NCBI GenBank assembly: GCA_019115745.1
Contig: DXDA01000065.1
Coordinates: 1-64,000, forward strand
DNA length: 64,000 nt
Direction of reading: 5' to 3'
DNA from: Candidatus Alistipes intestinigallinarum
GTDB taxonomy: Bacteria > Bacteroidota > Bacteroidia > Bacteroidales > Rikenellaceae
The notes below the pieces were generated by a model that searched no databases, was not told the DNA's origin, and saw only the letters and a list, made by a program, of their open reading frames with translations. Made by a program: the position numbers and the translations under genes. Every line of letters begins with the position of its first letter. Positions within the stretch are counted from its first letter, which is position 1. Positions 49,483 to 56,467 of this stretch are shown piece by piece.

Positions 49483-51209
49483 CGCAGCCACAGGGAATGC
49501 ACCGTCAGCGAGGTAATTACATCAACCGAATCACGCCGTTCGACCGAGAGATGATCGAAGAGGATGCAGCAGCGATCGTCGCGGTAGTTCAGCAGGCGCA
49601 ACGCCTGTTCACGGGAGGGTTCCAGGCCCGTCGAGAGATCAAAACCGCTCTGTCCGAGCTGTTTTTTCAGCACCTCCGCACCCGTGACTTCAAGCACGGG
49701 ACGCTCCTCGCCGAGATAGAAACGCAGCGTATCGTTCCCGAAGGAATAGCTTTCCGGATTCCATACGGTCAGATTGACATAACAGCGCGAGTAACTGCCA
49801 TCGACCTCAAACCCGGCATTTTGAGGCAAATAGACCTCGACGGAGGGATTCGCCTCGACCACCTCCCCGACGGCCGGTTTCCACCCCCACTGCACATAGT
49901 CGTGCATCACCGCGGGGAGGATCTCCACCAGATCGTTCACCTCTTCCACTCCGAAGCGGGCAAACGCGGCGCTGTCGCGCTCGACATACGCCAATGCCTC
50001 GTAGAGTTCGCGGTACTCCTTCCGATGCACCGTATCGGCCAGCGACGCGGGCGCGAGCGAGAGCCGGCCCGATGCGGCGTCGAGCCGCCCGAGCCGATCG
50101 GCAATCCGCTCGACGCGACGGGTCTGCGAGCGCAGAGCGGCGCGTTCGGGCTCCAGGGCCGGGATATAGGCCACGGCGGCGAAGGCGATCAAAGCGGCCA
50201 GCACAACCCACAAGTAACGTCCGGCCCGACGCGAAAGGAAAAACAGGATGCAAAGCGTCATCAACCCGCCGCAAACCAGCAGGTAGATGCGCGGGACGGT
50301 CAGCCCGTACTCGCCGACGCGGCGGGCGACGCCGACCCAGAACAACGCCACGAGGGGCAGTGCCACAAGGCTGAAACGGTCGTAAAACCAGTCGAGGGTC
50401 CGTTTTTCGAGGGGCAGCCGCAGGGCCTTGACCAGCAGTGCGGTGATCGTGAATCCGAAGACGAGATAGGCCACGCCGCCCTCGGGCAGCGTCCACGTAA
50501 AGAGGATTTTCAGCAGATAGAGATAGAGGATTGCGGCATAGATGGCCACGGCGGGCGTGACGACCCAGTTCAGCAGCACTTCGAGGACGCGCGACGAGCC
50601 GAAACGGGCCTCCTCCCAGCGGTCGAGCATCATCATGAAGAGCGTCGGCACGGCGAAGAACTGCGTCACGAAGAAGAGGTCGGCGGAGAGGTGCGCCACC
50701 CAGCGGGCGTCGCTGAACCCGAAGATGTAGGCCGCCGACCAGAGGATCGCCTCGAAGAGCCCGTAGGCAACGTAGGCGAAGAGCATGGCCAGCACGCCCG
50801 AACGCAGATAAACGAGGGCATCGGCAACAAACCGTTCATTGACCACGGCGCGCCGACAGGCCAGCAGCGCCAGCGGCGTGAGGATCGTGAAGGTGACGAT
50901 GGCCTGCGCGGATTCGACCCATCCGGACAACCCGGGCCACAGAAAGAGCGGCACGAGAGGTGCCCACGCCACCCAGTAGATGCGGCGCCAGACGCTGCGC
51001 CCGGCCAGCCGGTTGACGATGAGCAGCAGCAGGGCGCCCCACCCCAGCACCAGCATTCGGGGACCGTTGGGGTCCTCGTCGATTTCCAGGCAGACGATCA
51101 GCGTCACGGTCAGGGCCAGCAGGAGCAGCAGTTCCAACGGATGGCGGCGCAGGACGGTCAGCAAGCCTGCACGGAACTCGGCAAGACGTTCACGGAGATT
51201 CAGTTTCAT
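49479..51209 (-). CDS. DUF4153-type polytopic membrane protein
   Basis: 576 residues with about 9-10 hydrophobic helices in the first 370 residues (LELLLLLALTVTLIVCL; AIVTFTILTPLALLA; VLAMLFAYVAYGLFEAILW) followed by a soluble C-terminal part of about 200 residues. This resembles the DUF4153 family of Bacteroidota inner-membrane proteins of unknown function. It overlaps the metallopeptidase-like gene by 4 bases and follows rlmB by 54 bases. Confidence 0.75.
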   Translation of the reverse strand: MKLNLRERLAEFRAGLLTVLRRHPLELLLLLALTVTLIVCLEIDEDPNGPRMLVLGWGALLLLIVNRLAGRSVWRRIYWVAWAPLVPLFLWPGLSGWVESAQAIVTFTILTPLALLACRRAVVNERFVADALVYLRSGVLAMLFAYVAYGLFEAILWSAAYIFGFSDARWVAHLSADLFFVTQFFAVPTLFMMMLDRWEEARFGSSRVLEVLLNWVVTPAVAIYAAILYLYLLKILFTWTLPEGGVAYLVFGFTITALLVKALRLPLEKRTLDWFYDRFSLVALPLVALFWVGVARRVGEYGLTVPRIYLLVCGGLMTLCILFFLSRRAGRYLWVVLAALIAFAAVAYIPALEPERAALRSQTRRVERIADRLGRLDAASGRLSLAPASLADTVHRKEYRELYEALAYVERDSAAFARFGVEEVNDLVEILPAVMHDYVQWGWKPAVGEVVEANPSVEVYLPQNAGFEVDGSYSRCYVNLTVWNPESYSFGNDTLRFYLGEERPVLEVTGAEVLKKQLGQSGFDLSTGLEPSREQALRLLNYRDDRCCILFDHLSVERRDSVDVITSLTVHSLWLR

Positions 51210-51263
51210 GGCTAAAGATTGGTTGAAGGAGGGACAAAACGGAGGCTGCCGCCCGCAGGATGT

Positions 51264-51995
51264 CTACTCGCCGATGCGCTGACGCACCACCTCGAACAAC
51301 ATTACGGCTGCGGCGGCCGAGACATTGAGCGACTCGATGTGGCCGATCATCGGGATGGCCAACTGCTCGTCGCAGAGTTTCAGCACCTCCTTCGAGATAC
51401 CGGTATCCTCGGCGCCCATGACGAGGACCGTCGGGCGGCGGAAATCGGCGTCATAGAGCAACTTGCGGCTCTTTTCCGTGGCGGCGACCACCTGAAATCC
51501 TTCGGCCTGCAACTGCTTGAGGGTGTTACGGATCGAGCCCACACGGCAGACGGGGATCGTCGTCAGCGCCCCGGCCGACGAACGGATCGCCTCGGCATTC
51601 ACCGGAGCCGAATTCTTGAGCGGCGTGACGAGGCCGTGGGCCCCGGCACACTCGGCCGAGCGGGCGATGGCCCCGAAGTTGCGGACGTCGGTCACGCCGT
51701 CGAAGACAACCACCAGCGGCGTTTCGTCCTCGGGGACCCGTTCGAGAATATCCGTCAGTTCGACATACTCGATGGCGGCGGTCTGTGCCACGACGCCCTG
51801 GTGGTTGCCGCGCGTGAGGCGGTTCAACTTCTCGACAGGCACCTCCTGCCAGCGAATACGGTGGCGAATGCAAAGGTCGCGGAACTCCTGCATCAACGGC
51901 CCCTCGGCCCCCTTGCGGATGTAGAGTTTTTCGAGTTGCCGACCGGCTTCGATGGCCTCGGCCACGGGACGAATCCCGAAAATCAGGTTATCCAT
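51264..51995 (-). CDS. rlmB: TrmH/SpoU-family rRNA 2-prime-O-methyltransferase (RlmB-like)
   Basis: 243 residues from the ATG at 51995, which overlaps the end of the ABC-F gene by 8 bases. The N-terminal RNA-binding domain opens FGIRPVAEAIEAGRQLEKLY. The SpoU knot motifs are VFDGVTDVRNFGAIARSAEC (motif 1), VLVMGAEDTGIS (motif 2) and IPMIGHIESLNVSAAAAVML (motif 3). Likely methylates G2251-equivalent ribose in 23S rRNA using SAM. The coupling with a ribosome-associated ABC-F ATPase is a sensible translation-related pair. Confidence 0.9.
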   Translation of the reverse strand: MDNLIFGIRPVAEAIEAGRQLEKLYIRKGAEGPLMQEFRDLCIRHRIRWQEVPVEKLNRLTRGNHQGVVAQTAAIEYVELTDILERVPEDETPLVVVFDGVTDVRNFGAIARSAECAGAHGLVTPLKNSAPVNAEAIRSSAGALTTIPVCRVGSIRNTLKQLQAEGFQVVAATEKSRKLLYDADFRRPTVLVMGAEDTGISKEVLKLCDEQLAIPMIGHIESLNVSAAAAVMLFEVVRQRIGE

Positions 51996-54015
51996 TGTAT
52001 TGTTCTTCGGTGATTTCCAATTCATAGGAGGCCTTTTCCCACTCGTGCATCTGATGGTCGTAACGGGCCTTCAGGTCGTTGTAGGCCTTGTAATCGGCCT
52101 CGTTGTAGTCGGTTGCGGCGGCAAATTTCGCATCGTATTCGGCGATCTGCTTCTCCAGTCCGGCCAGCTCCGCCTCGACGGTCTCCACCGCCTTGCGCAA
52201 CTTGCGCAACAGCTTCTCCTGCTCCTTTTTCTGCTCGTAGGAGGCCTTTCCGGAGAGGGTTGCGGGTTTCTCCTCCGCGCCGTTTGCGGCATTGGCTCCT
52301 CCGGCGCCGTTCACCCCCTTCGCTCCCGCACCCGAACCGGTTTTCGGGGCCGTTTTCGAGGCCGTCTTGGCCGGAGCATCGCGGCGCTCGATCTCCTGCA
52401 GCGACTCCAGCTTGCGCTTTTCGAGGAAGTAGTAGATCCCCCCGAGGTACTCCTTGACACCGCCGTCGCGGAATTCGTAGACCTTCTCGACCATGCCGTC
52501 GAGGAACTCACGGTCGTGCGAAACAACGACCACCGTTCCGTCATACTTCAAAATGGCATTTTTGAGGATGTCCTTCGAGCGCATGTCCATGTGGTTCGTG
52601 GGCTCGTCCAACACCAGCAGGTTGCGGGGTTCCAGCATCATGCGGGCCATGGCCAGCCGCGCCCGCTCACCGCCCGAGAGGACCTTGACCTTCTTGTCGA
52701 TGTCCTCGCCGCGGAAGAGGAACGCCCCGAGGATGTCGCGCAACCGCGTACGGATGTCGCCCACGGCCACGCGGTCCAGCGTGTCGTAGACCGTGAACTC
52801 GCCGTCCATCAGATCGTCCTGGTTCTGGGCATAGTAGCCGATGTTGACGTTGGCGCCGAGGCGGATCGACCCCTCCGTGGGGGTCAACTGCCCGACGAGC
52901 ATCCTCGCCAGCGTGGTTTTGCCCTCGCCGTTGCGCCCGACGAAGGCGATGCGGTCCCCCTTCTCGATGACGAAATTCGCACCGCTGAAGACGTGCTTCG
53001 CGCCGAACGACATCCCGGCCTCGTTGATCTCGGCAACGATCTGTCCCGAGCGCGGTGCGGGCGGAAACTTGATGTTCAGCGTGGCGAGGTCCTCCTCCTC
53101 GACTTCGAGGCGTTCGAGGCGCTCCAACTGCTTGATGCGCGACTGCACCTGATTCGATTTCGTGGGCTTGTAGCGGAACTTCTCGATGAACTCCTCGGTC
53201 TTTTCGATCATCCGCTGCTGGTTTTCATAGGCGGCCAACTGCTGCGCACGGCGTTCGGCGCGCAGGACGACGTATTTCGAATAGGGGACCTTGTAGTCGG
53301 TGATCTTGCCCAGCGAGAGCTCGACCGTGCGGTTCGTGACGTTGTCCAGGAAGGCCCGGTCGTGCGAAATCAGCAGCACGGCCCCGTTGTAGTTTTTGAG
53401 GTACTCTTCGAGCCACTGGATCGACTCGATGTCGAGGTGGTTCGTAGGCTCGTCCAGCAGGAAGATCGAGGGGCGCCGCAGGAGCAGTTTCGCCAGCTCG
53501 ATCCGCATCCGCCAGCCTCCGGAGAACTCGCTCGTGGCGCGGGAGAAGTCCTCACGCTTGAATCCCAGGCCGAGCAACGTCTTCTCAATATCGGCATCGC
53601 GGGTCTCGCCGCCGAGGATGTGGTAGCGGTCCTGGGCGTCGTTCAGCCGGTGCAGCAACTGTTCGTAGGAAGCCGATTCGTAATCGGTTCGTTCGGCGAT
53701 TTCGCGCGTGAGGTCGGCGATTTCGGCTTCGAGGCGCAGCACCTCGTCGAAGGCCTTGGCGGTCTCCTCGACGAGCGTCGTGGTGTCGGCCACGCGCATC
53801 GTCTGCGGGAGGTAGCCGATCGTGCACTCGCCGTTGATCGTCACGGCACCCGACGTGGGCTGCTGTTCGCCGGTGATGATGCGCAGCAGCGTGGTTTTTC
53901 CCGCGCCGTTCTTGCCGACCAGGCCGATGCGGTCCTTGGGATTGATCAGGAACGAGATATTGTCGAAGAGGGTCCAGCCCCCGTAGCTGACGGTCAGATT
54001 GTCGAGTGAAATCAT
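51988..54015 (-). CDS. ABC-F family ATPase (Uup-like ribosome-associated)
   Basis: 675 residues with two ATP-binding cassettes and no membrane helices. Walker A motifs are GLVGKNGAGKTTLL and FVGRNGEGKTTLAR; signatures FSGGWRMRIELAKLLL and LSGGERARLAMARMML; Walker B motifs FLLDEPTNHLD and LVLDEPTNHMD. A P-site-interacting-type linker lies between the domains. After the second cassette an Ala/Gly/Lys-rich linker (TASKTAPKTGSGAGAKG) leads to a C-terminal coiled coil, as in Uup. Probable role in resolving stalled or misassembled ribosomes; antibiotic protection is less likely but cannot be excluded. Confidence 0.92.
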   Translation of the reverse strand: MISLDNLTVSYGGWTLFDNISFLINPKDRIGLVGKNGAGKTTLLRIITGEQQPTSGAVTINGECTIGYLPQTMRVADTTTLVEETAKAFDEVLRLEAEIADLTREIAERTDYESASYEQLLHRLNDAQDRYHILGGETRDADIEKTLLGLGFKREDFSRATSEFSGGWRMRIELAKLLLRRPSIFLLDEPTNHLDIESIQWLEEYLKNYNGAVLLISHDRAFLDNVTNRTVELSLGKITDYKVPYSKYVVLRAERRAQQLAAYENQQRMIEKTEEFIEKFRYKPTKSNQVQSRIKQLERLERLEVEEEDLATLNIKFPPAPRSGQIVAEINEAGMSFGAKHVFSGANFVIEKGDRIAFVGRNGEGKTTLARMLVGQLTPTEGSIRLGANVNIGYYAQNQDDLMDGEFTVYDTLDRVAVGDIRTRLRDILGAFLFRGEDIDKKVKVLSGGERARLAMARMMLEPRNLLVLDEPTNHMDMRSKDILKNAILKYDGTVVVVSHDREFLDGMVEKVYEFRDGGVKEYLGGIYYFLEKRKLESLQEIERRDAPAKTASKTAPKTGSGAGAKGVNGAGGANAANGAEEKPATLSGKASYEQKKEQEKLLRKLRKAVETVEAELAGLEKQIAEYDAKFAAATDYNEADYKAYNDLKARYDHQMHEWEKASYELEITEEQYNG

Positions 54016-54064
54016 AGGGTAACACGTTAAGGGAGCCGCCGCCGGGCCGCTCCGGAAAACACCG

Positions 54065-54072
54065 CAAAGGTA
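54065..54072 (-). promoter_or_regulatory. Candidate -7 box for the ABC-F operon
   Basis: Minus-strand TACCTTTG matches TAnnTTTG and lies 50 bases before the ABC-F start at 54015. No -33 TTG at the usual spacing was found. Confidence 0.5.
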
Positions 54073-54172
54073 ACGTTTTTACAGGATATTTTCGTCATCG
54101 GAGCGCTCCGACCCGCATTTTCGGGGAGATTTTCCCGACACCGGGACTCACCGCCGGTCCTTCGGGACAATT

Positions 54173-54181
54173 CCCCCCCCC
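54173..54181. repeat. C9/G9 homopolymer in the rpe to ABC-F gap
   Basis: Nine C on the plus strand, intergenic, about 100 bases upstream of the candidate ABC-F promoter on the minus strand. No gene spans it. The surrounding 54016-54263 gap contains no other clear feature. Confidence 0.85.
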
Positions 54182-54263
54182 GAAACCGGACTCTTCAAAC
54201 GCCGACCTTACAGCCTCTCCCGGAACCGACTCCTCCAAACGCCGTCCCTTTTCCGCCCGGGCG

Positions 54264-54914
54264 TCACGCTTCGAGGATGCGCCGGATCTCGGCCTCGGGG
54301 TCCGCCGCCTTGAAGACGGCGCTTCCGGCCACGAGCACTTCGGCCCCGGCCTCGAACACCTCACGGGCATTGGCCGCCGAGATGCCGCCATCGACCTCGA
54401 TGATGGTTGCAAGGCCCGATTCATCGGCCAGGGCGCGCAGTTCGCGGATCTTGTCGAGCGACCCCGGGATGAAGGACTGCCCGCCGAACCCCGGCTCGAC
54501 ACTCATCACCAGCACCAGATCGACCATCGGCAGCCACTCGCGCAGTGCCTCAACCGGCGTGGCGGGTTTGATCGAGACGCCGACCTTCGCTCCGACTTCG
54601 CGGATGCGGGCGATGCACCCGGCGGGGTCTTCGGTGGCTTCGAGGTGGAAGGTCACCAGATCGGCCCCGGCCTCGACGAAGCGTGCCACGTACTTCTCCG
54701 GGGAGACGATCATCAGATGCACGTCGAGGAACTTCGACGTCGCCTTCCGGATGGGCTTCATCACGGGGAATCCGAATGAGATGTTCGGGACAAACACCCC
54801 GTCCATGACATCGATATGGACCCATTCGGCGGCGCTGCGGTCGATCATCCGCGTATCGCGTTCCAGGTGGCCGAAATCGGCCGAAAGCATCGAGGGGGCT
54901 ACTGTACGTTGCAT
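54264..54914 (-). CDS. rpe: Ribulose-phosphate 3-epimerase
   Basis: 216 residues, normal length. Signature segments are APSMLSADFGHLERD, HIDVMDGVFVPNIS (metal-binding His and Asp), DVHLMI, LVMSVEPGFGGQSFIPG and the phosphate-binding IEVDGGIS. It interconverts ribulose-5-phosphate and xylulose-5-phosphate in the pentose phosphate pathway. Divergent from rmuC with 70 bases between the starts. Confidence 0.97.
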   Translation of the reverse strand: MQRTVAPSMLSADFGHLERDTRMIDRSAAEWVHIDVMDGVFVPNISFGFPVMKPIRKATSKFLDVHLMIVSPEKYVARFVEAGADLVTFHLEATEDPAGCIARIREVGAKVGVSIKPATPVEALREWLPMVDLVLVMSVEPGFGGQSFIPGSLDKIRELRALADESGLATIIEVDGGISAANAREVFEAGAEVLVAGSAVFKAADPEAEIRRILEA

Positions 54915-54941
54915 GAGCTTCGCGTTTTTTAATTATTTGAA

Positions 54942-54949
54942 CAAATATA
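54942..54949 (-). promoter_or_regulatory. -7 box of the rpe promoter
   Basis: Minus-strand TATATTTG, an exact match to TAnnTTTG, 27 bases before the rpe ATG. It faces the rmuC box on the other strand, 22 bases away. Confidence 0.6.
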
Positions 54950-54971
54950 CGAAAAATTACTCAAAAGACGC

Positions 54972-54979
54972 TATCTTTG
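54972..54979 (+). promoter_or_regulatory. -7 box of the rmuC promoter, very close to the ATG
   Basis: TATCTTTG matches the consensus and ends only 5 bases before the ATG at 54985. If it is used, the transcript would be leaderless or nearly so. A -33 TTG at the right distance is not evident. Confidence 0.45.
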
Positions 54980-54984
54980 TAGAC

Positions 54985-56430
54985 ATGAATACCGCCACAC
55001 TTCTCATCCTTCTCCTACTGGCTTGTCTCTGTGCGGTTTCGGGGGTTACGATTGCGACCCTTCGCCGGGCCGTGTCCCGCCTGCGGAACGAAAAGGAGAG
55101 CGCCGAGGCCGCCCGCAACGACCTCAGCCAAAAACTCGCCGCCACGGAAACCCTCCTGACGGAGACCCGCCAAAGCCGCGACACGGCCGAAGGCGACCTG
55201 CGCACGCTGCGCGAAGAACACCTCCGCACACGGACCGAACTGGCGGCCCTGCAGGCCTCGTCCGAATCGGAGATCGCCTCCCTGCGGGCGAAAAATGCCG
55301 AGGAGCGCGAAGCCGAACGTGCCGCACGCGAAAAGCTGGAGGAGCGTTTCCGTCTGGAGTTCAAAAACCTCGCCACGGAGATCCTCGGCGAGCAGTCCCG
55401 GGAATTCAAACAGACGAACAAGGAGTCGCTGGACCTGCTGCTGAAGCCCTTCCGCGAGAACATCACGGAGTTCCGCGAGCGGGTCGAACGCATCTACTCC
55501 CACGAGAACGAGCAGCGCGGCGAGCTGAAGAACGAACTCAAGCGCCTCATGGAACTCAACCAGCACATTTCGGCCGATGCCCGCAACCTGACCGACGCCC
55601 TGAAGGGCAACTCGAAGGTGCAGGGCGACTGGGGCGAGATGCTGCTGGAGACGATCCTCGACAGCTCGTCGCTCTCGAAGGGGATCCACTACGAGACGCA
55701 GTACAACATCAAGGACGACGAGGGCCGCAACCTGCGGCCCGACGTGGTGCTGCACCTGCCCGAGAAGAAGGATATCGTCATCGACTCGAAGGTCTCGCTC
55801 ACGGCCTTCGTCAACTACACCGCGGCCCAGAGCGAGGAGGAGCGGCAGCGCCACCTGGCGGCACACGTCGCCTCGGTGCGTCAGCACGTCGTCGAACTCG
55901 GCCGCAAGGAGTACCAGCGGCGGCTGAATTCGCCGGATTTCGTCATCATGTTCGTGCCCAATGAACCGGCCTTCCTCGCGGCGCTGCAGAGCGACCCGAA
56001 GATCTGGTCGGACGCCTACGAACGAAAGGTGATCGTCTCGTCGCCGACGAACCTCTTCGCGCTGCTGAAGCTCGTGGCGGACCTCTGGAAATACAACGAC
56101 CAGGACAAGAACACCAAGGAGATCGCCGCCTGCGGACTGAAACTCTACGAGCAGTTGGTAGCCTTCACCGCCTCGCTCGAAGGGATCGGCACGGCGCTCG
56201 GCAAGGCGCGCGAAGCCTACGACGACGCCTACAAGCGGCTCTGCACGGGCAACGACAACATCATCCGCGTGGGCGAACGGCTGCGCCGCACGGCCCGGCT
56301 GCAGACCAAGCGGCAGCATACCCCCCGCACGCTCGAACTCGCAGGAAACGACCTCGAAGCGGAGATTCCGAACAATTCCGACAACCCGAGCAATCCGGGC
56401 AATCCGGGCGAATCGGCTTCAAGCAACTGA
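54985..56430 (+). CDS. rmuC: RmuC-family DNA recombination protein
   Basis: 481 residues. One N-terminal membrane helix (LLILLLLACLCAVSGV), then a long coiled coil rich in Glu, Arg and Ala (about 25-140). The RmuC nuclease-like domain (about 190-430) has KVQGDWGEMLLETILDSSSL, LPEKKDIVIDSKVSLTAFV and IMFVPNEPAFLAAL. Known in Escherichia coli to limit recombination at inverted repeats; the molecular activity is a predicted PD-(D/E)xK-type nuclease. The tail ends in a repetitive Asn/Pro/Gly stretch. Start is chosen at the membrane helix; in-frame sequence further upstream runs through the promoter region. Confidence 0.92.
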   Translation: MNTATLLILLLLACLCAVSGVTIATLRRAVSRLRNEKESAEAARNDLSQKLAATETLLTETRQSRDTAEGDLRTLREEHLRTRTELAALQASSESEIASLRAKNAEEREAERAAREKLEERFRLEFKNLATEILGEQSREFKQTNKESLDLLLKPFRENITEFRERVERIYSHENEQRGELKNELKRLMELNQHISADARNLTDALKGNSKVQGDWGEMLLETILDSSSLSKGIHYETQYNIKDDEGRNLRPDVVLHLPEKKDIVIDSKVSLTAFVNYTAAQSEEERQRHLAAHVASVRQHVVELGRKEYQRRLNSPDFVIMFVPNEPAFLAALQSDPKIWSDAYERKVIVSSPTNLFALLKLVADLWKYNDQDKNTKEIAACGLKLYEQLVAFTASLEGIGTALGKAREAYDDAYKRLCTGNDNIIRVGERLRRTARLQTKRQHTPRTLELAGNDLEAEIPNNSDNPSNPGNPGESASSN

Positions 56431-56467
56431 TCTTTCGACAAACATTTTAAAAACTACTTTAATACCC

